Below, one piece after another: positions 1 through 9,037 of a stretch of 64,000 nucleotides of DNA. Origin of the DNA: Ehrlichia ruminantium str. Welgevonden (lineage in GTDB: Bacteria; Pseudomonadota; Alphaproteobacteria; Rickettsiales; Anaplasmataceae); contig NC_005295.2 in NCBI RefSeq assembly GCF_000026005.1, positions 124,001-188,000 on the forward strand, in the 5' to 3' direction. Below the pieces are notes generated by a model, which was given only the letters and a program-made list of their open reading frames with translations, had not been told where the DNA came from and did not search any database. Position 1 is the first letter of the stretch. Each line of letters opens with the position of its first letter. A program made the translations under genes and the position numbers.

Positions 1-43
1 TAACATCTTCTAAGCTTTGATCTACAGATAATTCTTCACTCAT
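1..43 (-). CDS. 5' end of an unidentified protein (partial)
   Basis: An ATG on the minus strand at 41-43 opens a frame that runs off the left edge. The first 14 residues read MSEELSVDQSLEDV, an acidic start. An AGGGA sequence lies about 7 nt upstream and fits a ribosome binding site. The gene is divergent from guaA, with the heptamer array between them. Too little is visible to name the product. Confidence 0.55.
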   Translation of the reverse strand, partial: MSEELSVDQSLEDV

Positions 44-60
44 GTATTTGTCCCTAAATT

Positions 61-891
61 GTTGTGATATTTGATTCTATTGTATATTTATTAATAAAAT
101 AATAATTTTTCTTGGAAAATCAACTTGTATGATGGGTATATTTAATTATATTCAAAATGAGTTTTGTAATCTTAATATGAATTATATTTACTATAAATGG
201 AAATAAAGACTTATTTTATAATAAGTTTATTATTTATATATTGAGTTAAGTTAGATAAGTTTATGGTAGTACTTAGTTTGATATTAAATACCATAGCATT
301 TTAACAAATAACAGAATTTTATTCAGTAAAAAATGTTCTGTACAAATTGAAAAATAATTATAGTCTTACTGACTACTGACTACTGACTACTGACTACTGA
401 CTACTGACTACTGACTACTGACTACTGACTACTGACTACTGACTACTGACTACTGACTACTGACTACTGACTACTGACTACTGACTACTGACTACTGACT
501 ACTGACTACTGACTACTGACTACTGACTACTGACTACTGACTACTGACTACTGACTACTGACTACTGACTACTGACTACTGACTACTGACTACTGACTAC
601 TGACTACTGTAATTGTGTTTAGCACATATCTCAAAATTTAAAAACTATTTATTATGTAATAACTGTTACACTAATTATTAATTGATTACTTTTAGCTGTT
701 ATTGAGTTTTATCTATGAAAGTAGATACCTATATTTTTAATGAATATATTTATTAGTAGTCTGCTAATATTATAGGTAATAATTCTAGTTGGAAAATATT
801 TTGGATTAATTGTGAAAAAGTAGTTAACATAATATATCATAGATCTATCAAAAATAGAGTTTTATTGTTTGTTTAATTATACGAGGTATAA
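61..891. other. Gene-free spacer between divergent genes
   Basis: AT-rich spacer of about 830 bp separating guaA from the left-edge gene. It contains the heptamer array listed separately and must hold the promoters of both flanking genes. I see no further gene. No promoter with good spacing can be named confidently for guaA. Confidence 0.6.
367..609. repeat. Heptanucleotide tandem array, unit CTGACTA, about 34.7 copies
   Basis: A perfect 7-bp period runs for 243 bp with no interruption that I can see. The perfect periodicity breaks at 366 and 610. The complete homogeneity suggests recent slippage or expansion. Because 7 is not a multiple of 3 and no ORF spans it, the array is non-coding. It lies 280 bp upstream of guaA and about 320 bp upstream of the divergent left-edge gene. 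Confidence 0.98.
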
Positions 892-2478
892 ATGTCAAAG
901 GTAGCTATTATTGATTTTGGGTCGCAATTTACACAATTGCTTGCTAGAAGAATAAGGGACTTAAATATTTATTCTGAGATATTTCTACCTAATGTGGCAT
1001 TTGATCTTATTAAAGGTGTTGATGCATTTATTCTGTCTGGTGGGCCTAGGTCAGTACCTAATTCAGATGGAATTCCTAAAATTGTACATGATATTCTTCA
1101 GTTTAATGAAAAGACGTCTATTCCAGTATTAGGTATATGCTATGGATTACAGATTCTCAGTAACTATTTTGAATCTGATGTTGTATCTAATTGTAATAAG
1201 GAATTTGGAAAAACCATTCTCAATATAATAAAAAATTCAAAGATAATAGAAAATATTTGGGAATCAGGGGACCAAGCTTGTGTGTGGATGAGTCATGCAG
1301 ATAGTGTTTATAATATACCACGTGGTTTTGAGGTTATTGCATATAGTGTATTGAATAATTCCATTGCTATGGTAGCGAATGAACAGCGTAGGATTTATGG
1401 TATGCAATTTCATCCTGAGGTCTATCATACTCCAGATGGTATAAATTTACTTGCGAACTTTCTGGATATTGCAGGTTGCCAAAAGGATTGGACTGTAACA
1501 TCTTTTATAGACGATCAGCAAGATGCTATTAAGAAACAAATTGGAAATAAAAAAGTAATAGCAGCACTTAGTGGAGGTGTTGATTCAAGTGTGGCTGCAG
1601 CGTTGACGTATAAGGCGATAGGTGACCAACTTCATTGTGTATTTATTGACAATGGGTTATTGCGTTATAATGAAGTGGAAAAAGTAAAGCAGCTATTTAT
1701 TAATGAGCTAAAAATTCCTGTAACAATTGTTGATAAATCAGCAGTGTTTCTAAATAGGTTGAAATCTATAACTGATCCAGAACGGAAGCGTAAAATAATT
1801 GGGGAGACTTTTATTGAAATATTTGAAGAAGAGGCTAATAAGCTTGAAGGAGTAGAGTTTTTAATGCAGGGGACTATATATCCTGATGTTGTGGAATCTG
1901 GAGGTAGTGGTTCTATTGCGAAAGAAAGTGTGGTTATTAAGTCTCATCACAATGTTGGTGGCTTACCTAAAACCATGAAATTTAAGCTTGTTGAGCCATT
2001 AAAGTACTTATTTAAAGATGAGGTAAGAATATTAGGTAGGAATCTTGGTATCTCAACTGAAATATTAATGCGTCATCCATTTCCTGGACCAGGTTTAGCA
2101 GTTAGGATAATAGGTGAAATTACTGAAGAGAAAGTAAAAATGTTACAAGCTGCTGATGATATATATATTAATCTAATCAAAAAATACGAGTTATATGATG
2201 TTATGTGGCAAGCATTTGTAGTATTGTTGCCAGTGAAAACAGTAGGTGTGATGGGTGACAGAAGGACATATGGTCATGCTTGTGTTTTAAGAGCAGTAAA
2301 TTCACATGATGGTATGACAGCAGAAAGTTTCCCATTCTGTATGGATGAGGAAACTCAATGGAAATTTTTTAAATGTATACAGGAAGCTAGTAATGCTATC
2401 ATTAATAGTGTTAATGGAATTAATAGAGTAGCGTATGATATTACATCTAAACCTCCTGCTACAATTGAATGGGAGTAA
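892..2478 (+). CDS. guaA: GMP synthase (glutamine-hydrolysing)
   Basis: Amidates XMP to GMP using glutamine and ATP, the last step of guanine nucleotide synthesis in the cytosol. The 528-residue length is full for the family. An N-terminal class I glutamine amidotransferase domain has the nucleophile in GICYGLQ (Cys83) and the His174/Glu176 pair in QFHPEV. The ATP pyrophosphatase domain follows, with P-loop SGGVDSS at about 227-233, and then the C-terminal dimerisation domain ending in KPPATIEWE. The ATG is preceded by an AGGT-type ribosome binding site (ACGAGGTATAA). The gene stands alone on the plus strand. Its last roughly 76 bp plus downstream sequence are repeated three more times (see the repeat entry), but the gene itself is intact. 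Confidence 0.97.
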   Translation: MSKVAIIDFGSQFTQLLARRIRDLNIYSEIFLPNVAFDLIKGVDAFILSGGPRSVPNSDGIPKIVHDILQFNEKTSIPVLGICYGLQILSNYFESDVVSNCNKEFGKTILNIIKNSKIIENIWESGDQACVWMSHADSVYNIPRGFEVIAYSVLNNSIAMVANEQRRIYGMQFHPEVYHTPDGINLLANFLDIAGCQKDWTVTSFIDDQQDAIKKQIGNKKVIAALSGGVDSSVAAALTYKAIGDQLHCVFIDNGLLRYNEVEKVKQLFINELKIPVTIVDKSAVFLNRLKSITDPERKRKIIGETFIEIFEEEANKLEGVEFLMQGTIYPDVVESGGSGSIAKESVVIKSHHNVGGLPKTMKFKLVEPLKYLFKDEVRILGRNLGISTEILMRHPFPGPGLAVRIIGEITEEKVKMLQAADDIYINLIKKYELYDVMWQAFVVLLPVKTVGVMGDRRTYGHACVLRAVNSHDGMTAESFPFCMDEETQWKFFKCIQEASNAIINSVNGINRVAYDITSKPPATIEWE

Positions 2479-3088
2479 TATTAAGTGACTAGTTTTGATT
2501 ATGGAAGAATTACATTTTTGAGTTTTATAATTTAAAAAGTCAGTAAATGTATGTTAAATACAAAGTCTACCCTAATAGTGTTAATGGAATTAATAGAGTA
2601 GCGTATGATATTACATCTAAACCTCCTGCTGCAATTGAATGGGAGTAATATTAAGTGACTAGTTTTGATTATGGAAGAATTACATTTTTGAGTTTTATAA
2701 TTTAAGAAATCAGTAAATGCATGTTAAATACAAAGTCTACCATAATAGTGTTAATGGAATTAATAGAGTAGCATGATATTACATCTAAACCTCCTGCTAC
2801 AATTGAATGTGAGTAATGTTAAGTGACTAGTTTTGATTATGGAAGTAATAATTACATTTTTGAGTATATAATTTAAGAAATCAGTAAATGTATGTTAAAT
2901 ACAAAGTCTACCCTAATGGTGTTAATGGAATTAATAAAGTAGTGTATGATATTACATCTAAACCTCCTGCTGCAATTGAATGTGAGTAATATTAAGTGAC
3001 TAGTTTTGATTATGGAAGTAATAATTACATTTTTGAGTGTTATAATTTAAGAAATCAGTAAATGCATGTTAAATACAAAGTCTACCCT
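2403..3088 (+). repeat. Four tandem copies (170-171 bp) of the guaA 3' end plus downstream spacer
   Basis: Unit starts lie at 2403 (inside guaA), 2573, 2743 and 2914; the last unit ends near 3088 at the motif TCTACCCT. Each unit carries the last 25 or so codons of guaA, its stop and about 95 bp of spacer. The copy at 2573 keeps the guaA reading frame to the stop with one Thr-to-Ala change. The copy at 2743 has lost 2 bp (GCATGAT for GCGTATGAT) and is frameshifted. The copy at 2914 reads IECE instead of IEWE. The detached copies have no start codon or ribosome binding site and are gene-tail fragments. Confidence 0.95.
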
Positions 3089-4214
3089 GCGTGTTTCGCT
3101 ATATATGTTTTTTAATAATTGAAATATAGTTATTTAATAAGGCTGTGTAAGTAGAAGTGTGCTTAATTTATCAAGCTTGAAGTATTACATTTTATTATAC
3201 CTAAAGTAAAAAAATTGTTAATACAGTATTGTAAAAAATAGTATAACTGATGCGTTTTATTAAATAGTATGGTGAATTTTATTAGAAATTATAGTTGTAC
3301 TATTCTTAGATTTATAGATTTAGCCTATTGTACTGTGTGATACTTGGAGTGTTTAAAAGATTATTAAGTTATATCATAAACAGTCATGATAATATTACTT
3401 GATTGTTGTTAAAATTTGTAAAATATCATTTCTATATATAGTAAACATTTTTTTTGTATCTCAATAGCATTATTTGTTGGGGTTGAAGCTTTTTATAAAT
3501 TAGAAAATTAGGCAGTAAAATATATCAATAGGATACTAATTTGAGTGTGCTAAACTTATCATATTATTTAGTGATATTTAAATTTTTGTGGTGTATATGT
3601 TTAGGTAAGTATGGTGTTGATCAATAAGTAGAGTTGTATTATATTCTTGTGCGGAGAATATAAATTATGATTCTTTATAAATAATATGAGTTATTTATAA
3701 TATGTATTATTTTGTAGAATAAGGGTAGTGCATTTTGTTGTTTTCAAAATTATATTCATGGTAAATATGTGGATTTCCCTATCTTTAAATGTTTTTTAGT
3801 ATTATGAAGTATAGGATTGTACATAAAGAAATTTTATATTTTTTTTTGTAATTAAGAATATTTAGATAGTTTGAATTTGGCAATGTGTTTCCTTGTAAGT
3901 GTTTTTAATATGTACTATTCAAAAATTGCTTATTTATTGAATCTTGAAATTATTTTAGGAGCAATATTTTGAAATTGTATAAGAATAAAGAATACTTGAA
4001 AATAAAGATATGAGGTACAAAATTTAATATTTGGATTATTAACTGTAATAAATTCAGTATTATAGTACGCATTTTAAATTTTTAAATATTGATATGCTAT
4101 TTATAGCATAAAATGTTTTATATGTGATAATGTATAAGTATTGAGTGTTAATTTTTAATTGTTTATGTTATATAAAAAATAATACGCTTTGTTGTTATTG
4201 TATTAGGTAGAATT
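3089..4214. other. Gene-free spacer upstream of gltA
   Basis: About 1.1 kb of AT-rich sequence with no credible ORF or RNA gene. The only structure noted is a perfect 7-bp inverted repeat with a 2-nt gap (ATGCTAT-TT-ATAGCAT, 4094-4109) about 105 bp upstream of the gltA start. It could be an operator or chance. Confidence 0.6.
4094..4109. promoter_or_regulatory. Inverted repeat upstream of gltA (possible operator)
   Basis: Arms ATGCTAT (4094-4100) and ATAGCAT (4103-4109) are perfectly complementary around TT. The position, 105 bp upstream of the gltA ATG, would suit a regulator site. In DNA this AT-rich a 7-bp palindrome can occur by chance, so this is only a candidate. Confidence 0.25.
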
Positions 4215-5462
4215 ATGATCAAAAAGGCAGCAGTAGAGTTAGATGATCAAAAAATAACTTTGCCAATTTTGTATGATACTGAAGGGAATGAAGTATTAGA
4301 TATTACTTCTTTATATAAAAATACAGGGGTATTAACTTATGATCCAGGATTTATGTCTACTGCTGCTTGTGAGTCTAAAATTACGTTTATTGATGGAAAT
4401 AAAGGTATATTGCGTTATAGAGGATATGATATAGCAGATTTGGTTTATAATAATAAAAGCTTCATTGAAGTAGTGTATTTATTATTTTATGGGGTTTTCC
4501 CTAATGCTGAGCAACTTCAGGAATTTATATTACATATTTCTCAAGAATATGTATTGCCACAGATGGTTAGAGATGTGATAACGTCGTTTCCACAAAATTC
4601 TCACCCTATGGCTATATTAATTGCTAGTTTTTCTTCGTTAGCTGCATATTATTGTGATCAGAAAACTGATGGTGAGTTAGAGTGTAAACTTGCTGTTGCT
4701 AAGGTGGCAAGTATAGTTGCTCTAATTTATAGGCATATTACTAATCAAGACTTCATTCAAGCTGATGTAGGCTTATCTTATAGTAAAAATTTTATCCATA
4801 TGATGTTTGACATTTCTTCTTATAAATTTACTGAAATTGTAGATAAAGCTTTAGATGTTATTTTTGTATTACATGCTGATCATGAACAAAATGCTTCTAC
4901 TGCAACTGTACGAATGACAGGTTCTTCTGGTCCTAATTTGTTTGCTTGTTTAGCAGCGGGTGCCGCGACTTTATGGGGACCAGCTCATGGTGGGGCCAAT
5001 GAAGCAGTGATCAATATGCTGATGAATATTGGAAAACCAGAGAATGTAAAACAATTTATTCAGAAAGTAAAGGATAGTAATAAAAGCACAAAATTAATGG
5101 GTTTTGGTCATAGGGTATATAAGAACTATGATCCACGAGCGCGAATAATGTGTACAATTTGTAAAGAAATATTAAAGGATTTTGGTCTAAATGATCCACT
5201 ACTTGAAGTAGCTGTGGAATTAGAAAATATTGCTTTACAGGATGACTATTTTATAGCACGTAATTTATATCCTAATGTTGATTTTTATTCTGGCATTGTG
5301 TTAAAGACTATAGGGATTCCAGTTAAAATGTTTACGACATTATTTGCGTTAGCAAGAACATCTGGGTGGTCTGCTCAGTGGTATGAGATGGTATCTAGTA
5401 AAAATTATAAGATATCACGTCCTCGTCAATTATATACTGGTAATCCAGTTCAAAAAGTTTAG
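4215..5462 (+). CDS. gltA: Citrate synthase
   Basis: Condenses oxaloacetate and acetyl-CoA to citrate, the entry step of the TCA cycle. The length of 415 residues is normal for the type II enzyme. Catalytic positions are visible: His258 in GPAHGGANE, His299 in MGFGHRVY and Asp356 in NVDFYSG. The HADHEQNAST stretch at 220-229 and the RPRQLYTG segment near the C-terminus are also typical. The ATG follows a TAGGTAG ribosome binding site by 5 nt. The gene is single, with 1.1 kb of spacer before it and 2.4 kb after. Confidence 0.97.
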   Translation: MIKKAAVELDDQKITLPILYDTEGNEVLDITSLYKNTGVLTYDPGFMSTAACESKITFIDGNKGILRYRGYDIADLVYNNKSFIEVVYLLFYGVFPNAEQLQEFILHISQEYVLPQMVRDVITSFPQNSHPMAILIASFSSLAAYYCDQKTDGELECKLAVAKVASIVALIYRHITNQDFIQADVGLSYSKNFIHMMFDISSYKFTEIVDKALDVIFVLHADHEQNASTATVRMTGSSGPNLFACLAAGAATLWGPAHGGANEAVINMLMNIGKPENVKQFIQKVKDSNKSTKLMGFGHRVYKNYDPRARIMCTICKEILKDFGLNDPLLEVAVELENIALQDDYFIARNLYPNVDFYSGIVLKTIGIPVKMFTTLFALARTSGWSAQWYEMVSSKNYKISRPRQLYTGNPVQKV

Positions 5463-5844
5463 TAGTGAAGGTATTTGCTTTTGTAGAATTTTTACATAGT
5501 AAGTAACAAGGTTTTTAACAAGTTAGTGTAGTTTGTTGATCACTTTTAGGTTATTAAAATATATTGATGTTTTGCTACATAATATGATTAAGAGTTAGTA
5601 GTAAGTATTATAAATTTGTCATTCTAATAGCTATATACTAATAATTCTATAAATACGGATAGTAGTACTTGTTGCATTATAAATATTTGCTGAATTTTAG
5701 TTCTGCAGTTATGATAAGCAAGGTGTTTGTAAAATATATTTTATATATGTTTAAGAAAGCTATAGGTGATAATTGAACATTAAAATACTTGCTGTGTTTT
5801 TAGTTATTGATAATGAAGTATTCGATAATATATATTGTACATAA

Positions 5845-6000
5845 TTATTTTTATATATAGAAAGAGATAATAAGAGTCAAAAAGTTGCTCAAGAAAAATT
5901 AAAAAAGGCTATTATGGCGGTTTTAATATTATTTGCTATTAAAGTAGCTCTTAGTGGAATACAAAGTCCAGCTGAATTATATATTAAAGTGAAACTTTAA
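5845..6000 (+). pseudogene. Coding-like gene-tail fragment, copy A
   Basis: A stop-to-stop frame of 51 codons contains the stretch ERDNKSQKVAQEKLKKA, then a hydrophobic segment MAVLILFAIKVAL and the end AELYIKVKL. There is no start codon with a ribosome binding site at its head; the only ATG is internal (5914). I do not recognise the parent gene. Its amphipathic then hydrophobic character suggests the C-terminal part of a membrane protein. Confidence 0.45.
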
Positions 6001-6353
6001 AAATTTTTATCTGTTTAAATTGTTAAGTTATTAATAATAGAATACTTTATACGTAAATATTTATCATATGTAACAATATGGTTTATAGGCTGTTCTTAAG
6101 AGTTAAATTTTGGTAGATATGTTGTAATTTTAGTTTTTAAGTACTGACGGCAAAGTGTTTATAAAAATATCTGCAGCATAGTTAATGGTAAAATGTTGTT
6201 TAAAGTTATGATGTGATAAATATCTATTTATTTGAGTTATTATGTAATGATAATAAGGTTTATGAGTAAGCTGTGACTGTAGTTTGCTATGCTACTTATA
6301 GAAATTTTGTGTAAGTAAGATGTTAACAAGTATTGTTGAATTTGTGTTTTTAG

Positions 6354-6527
6354 TTATTGATAACACAGTGTTTTATAATATATATAGAAAGAGATAATAA
6401 GAGTCAAAAAGTTGCTCAAGAAAAATTAAAAAAGGCTGTTATGGCGGTTTTAATATTATTTGCTATTAAAGCAGCTCTTAGTGGAATACAAGGTCCAGCT
6501 GAATTATATATTGAAGTGAAACTTTAA
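6354..6527 (+). pseudogene. Coding-like gene-tail fragment, copy B
   Basis: The same frame as copy A, open to the same stop, ending AELYIEVKL. Over the shared 141 bp I count four base changes (ATT/GTT, GTA/GCA, AGT/GGT, AAA/GAA). All four change the amino acid, which fits drift of non-functional fragments better than selection on a protein. Parent gene not identified. Confidence 0.45.
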
Positions 6528-7543
6528 AAATTTTTGTCTATTTAAGTTATTAATAATAGAATACTTTGTACATAAGTATTTATCATATGTGACAATGTGA
6601 TTTATAGACCATTCTTAAGAGTTGAATTTTGATAAATGTTTTGTAATTTTAGTTTTTAAGTACTGATTGCAAAGTATTTGTAGAAAGATATAGGAATACA
6701 TAGTTCTATTTGTGATAAAGTGTTTTTAGGAGTAGAATTATATATCTATTTGTTTGAGTTGTTACCATCAGTATGGTATTTATGAAAGTAAGTTATGCAT
6801 AATTGTATTAGCATGAAATAATGATTGATATGCTTAGTTTTCATTAGCTATATATTAAGGTTGTTAGAGAGTTTTGCTATTGTGTGTATAGTAGAGTTAT
6901 GTGATTTATATAATAACTTTAAAGTACTTTTTGGTAGTATTTGTTGTATCTAATGATGATATAAACTATCGGACATTTGAGTATTTATTCAGGATATATT
7001 AATGTTATAGAATAAAACTAAAAATATAAGTGATATTTTTAAGTATTTTAAAAGATAGTTGTATTATTTAAAATGTGTTAAGTTGTCTATCAGTAGGTTG
7101 TTTTTTTTGAAATTGTTGTATAGCTTGTGAAATGTAGTTGCCATAGTTATAATACTCGTATTATTTGTAGCTCATTAAGGTAAGTATTAAGTTATCTAAA
7201 ATGGATATTATTAAATATAGAAGTATATGCTACTTTATAAGAATTCGATAACAGGTAAATAGATGATCTTTTCTTACTTACAAATGTAAATTTATAATCA
7301 TTAATATATTAAAAAATATGTATTACTGATGTATTTTATTCTTAATGTTAATGGTAAGAAATTATATTATTTGTCTAAATATTCTACATATTTAATTTTT
7401 CTATATTATATATAGCAATTAATCAAAATGGATCAATGTTACCTAACAATTACGAATCGTTATGCTTTTTGACATCGGTATATCTAACATTGGTAAGGCT
7501 GAATTGGTGTAATGTTTAATATTAATTAGTGGGAGAACATAAT

Positions 7544-7684
7544 ATGTTGTTGAAATATATTTTAAGTGATGTGAGAAAATGATTTATTAGATTAATATAT
7601 AAAAACTTGAAATCTGTGTTAATATATTGGAATAGGGTTATCTGTTGTGTATTGGGATGGTCTAGAAAATTGGTAACACTATAG
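7544..7684 (+). pseudogene. Broken small ORF with a good ribosome binding site
   Basis: GGGAGA lies 8 nt before an ATG at 7544. The frame reads 12 codons (MLLKYILSDVRK), meets TGA at 7580, and is then open for another 33 codons, rich in aromatic, Cys and Arg residues, to TAG at 7682. This looks like a small gene interrupted by one stop, or a chance ORF. No family is recognised. Confidence 0.3.
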
Positions 7685-7837
7685 GTATGGGGTAGAATTT
7701 AATAGCAGTTCATAGTGTGAGTATTCAAGATACAAAATTGAGTTTAGCATTTTTATAATAAGAAGAAATGAAGTATAAACTACTTCAATAAGAGTTTTTA
7801 TCCTATACAATTTGCTTACATTGTTTTATTAATACAA

Positions 7838-9037
7838 ATGACAAAAATTATTAATACATTAGGTAATATATTAAAAAAACATAGACTGGATATAGAAAAT
7901 TGGTTTCTTAATAAATTTAATCAATACCATGGAATTTTAAATGTTTCTGTAGATCTAAGAGTATCTAAATATAAAATTGCTCCTGTAGATACTAATGTTT
8001 TTCCTGCAGGTTATAATAATTTTTCAGAACAATCACGAATTTATACAGCAGAACTGTTAAAGCGATATATAACGCGTCATTTAAATTGTGATAAGATACT
8101 GATAGTAGGAGAGAGTCATACCAGAAATATCAAATATATTGATAGTTTAGTTACTTTAAAAAATATAGTAAGTGCAGCAGGGTTTATTGCTGAAATAGGA
8201 GTTTGTGACACTGATCAAAATGTTCAACTTATTTCTTCTAATGGTGTTGTAGTTAATAGTTTATGTTTGACTAATTGTGATGGTGTATTGCGGTCTGGAT
8301 GTGGATTTATTCCTGATCTAATTTTAGTTAACAATGATCTAACATCTGGTATACCTAAGGTGTTACAGAGTCTAAAATATCAAAGTGTTATGCCAGCTTT
8401 AAGTTTAGGTTGGTATAATAGAAGTAAGTTTAATCATTTTTCAATTTATCAGAAATTATCTGTAGAATTTTGTAACACTTTTAATATTGATCCTTGGTTG
8501 ATTTCTACATTATTTTCTAGTTGTGATAACATCTGTTTTTTAAGTAATTATGGAGTAGAACACATTGCTGATAAAGTTGATGTTATGATTCAAGAAATAC
8601 GTAATAAATTTCAATTATACAGTATTACAGAACAACCGTATGTGTTTGTAAAAGCAGATAATGGAACATATGGAATGGGAATTATTGTAGCATATTGTGG
8701 TGATGACATATTGAAGTTAAATAAAAAAAATCGCAATAAGATGAAAAGAATTAAGGATAGGAAAATAGTTGAGCGTGTAATAATACAAGAAGGTATAATG
8801 ACTGAAGAGTTGTTTAATGGTTATACTGCAGAACCATTAGTATATTTCATAGGGGATACTCCTTCGTGTTATTTATATAGGTATAATACTGTTAAAGATA
8901 AATTCTCTAACCTAAATTCTGTAGGTTGTGATTTTGTAGATGTAAGTTTTAGAGAGCAAGAAGGTAAAATATTCTGTTGGAGTATGGTTGCTAAGATGGC
9001 CGCATTGGCTGCTGCAGTTGAAGTTTTTGATCGGTAG
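7838..9037 (+). CDS. gshA: Glutamate-cysteine ligase, proteobacterial GshA type
   Basis: Predicted to join glutamate and cysteine, the first step of glutathione synthesis. The 399-residue protein matches the GshA family first described from Acidithiobacillus (about 400-430 residues), not the E. coli fold. Family-like stretches are DLRVSKYKIAPVDTNVFPAG at 39-58, IVGESHTRN at 89-97 and an ATP-grasp-like lysine/glycine loop KADNGTYGMG at 272-281. The chosen ATG has no strong ribosome binding site; another start further in would remove conserved sequence, so I keep it. Solitary gene. The assignment rests on motif memory without a search. Confidence 0.85.
   Translation: MTKIINTLGNILKKHRLDIENWFLNKFNQYHGILNVSVDLRVSKYKIAPVDTNVFPAGYNNFSEQSRIYTAELLKRYITRHLNCDKILIVGESHTRNIKYIDSLVTLKNIVSAAGFIAEIGVCDTDQNVQLISSNGVVVNSLCLTNCDGVLRSGCGFIPDLILVNNDLTSGIPKVLQSLKYQSVMPALSLGWYNRSKFNHFSIYQKLSVEFCNTFNIDPWLISTLFSSCDNICFLSNYGVEHIADKVDVMIQEIRNKFQLYSITEQPYVFVKADNGTYGMGIIVAYCGDDILKLNKKNRNKMKRIKDRKIVERVIIQEGIMTEELFNGYTAEPLVYFIGDTPSCYLYRYNTVKDKFSNLNSVGCDFVDVSFREQEGKIFCWSMVAKMAALAAAVEVFDR

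Larger units (their letters stand above)
5793..6690 (+). repeat. Direct duplication of about 350 bp with a spacer
   Basis: Copy A spans roughly 5793-6165 and copy B roughly 6343-6690, with the unit start TGTTTTTAGTTATTGATAA shared. Copy A has about 20 bp (near 5837-5855) missing from B. Both include a coding-like tail described separately, and the downstream segments remain clearly alignable with scattered substitutions. Offset is about 525-550 bp. Confidence 0.85.
5463..7837. other. 2.4-kb spacer with duplicated and decayed coding fragments
   Basis: No intact gene. It holds a direct duplication of about 350 bp (copies at 5793-6165 and 6343-6690), each copy containing the same coding-like tail, and a broken small ORF at 7544-7684. 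The rest is low-complexity AT-rich DNA. Confidence 0.65.

Noticed and set aside
367-609. CRISPR array
   Set aside because: The unit is 7 bp with no spacers and no cas genes nearby; it is a simple microsatellite-like array.
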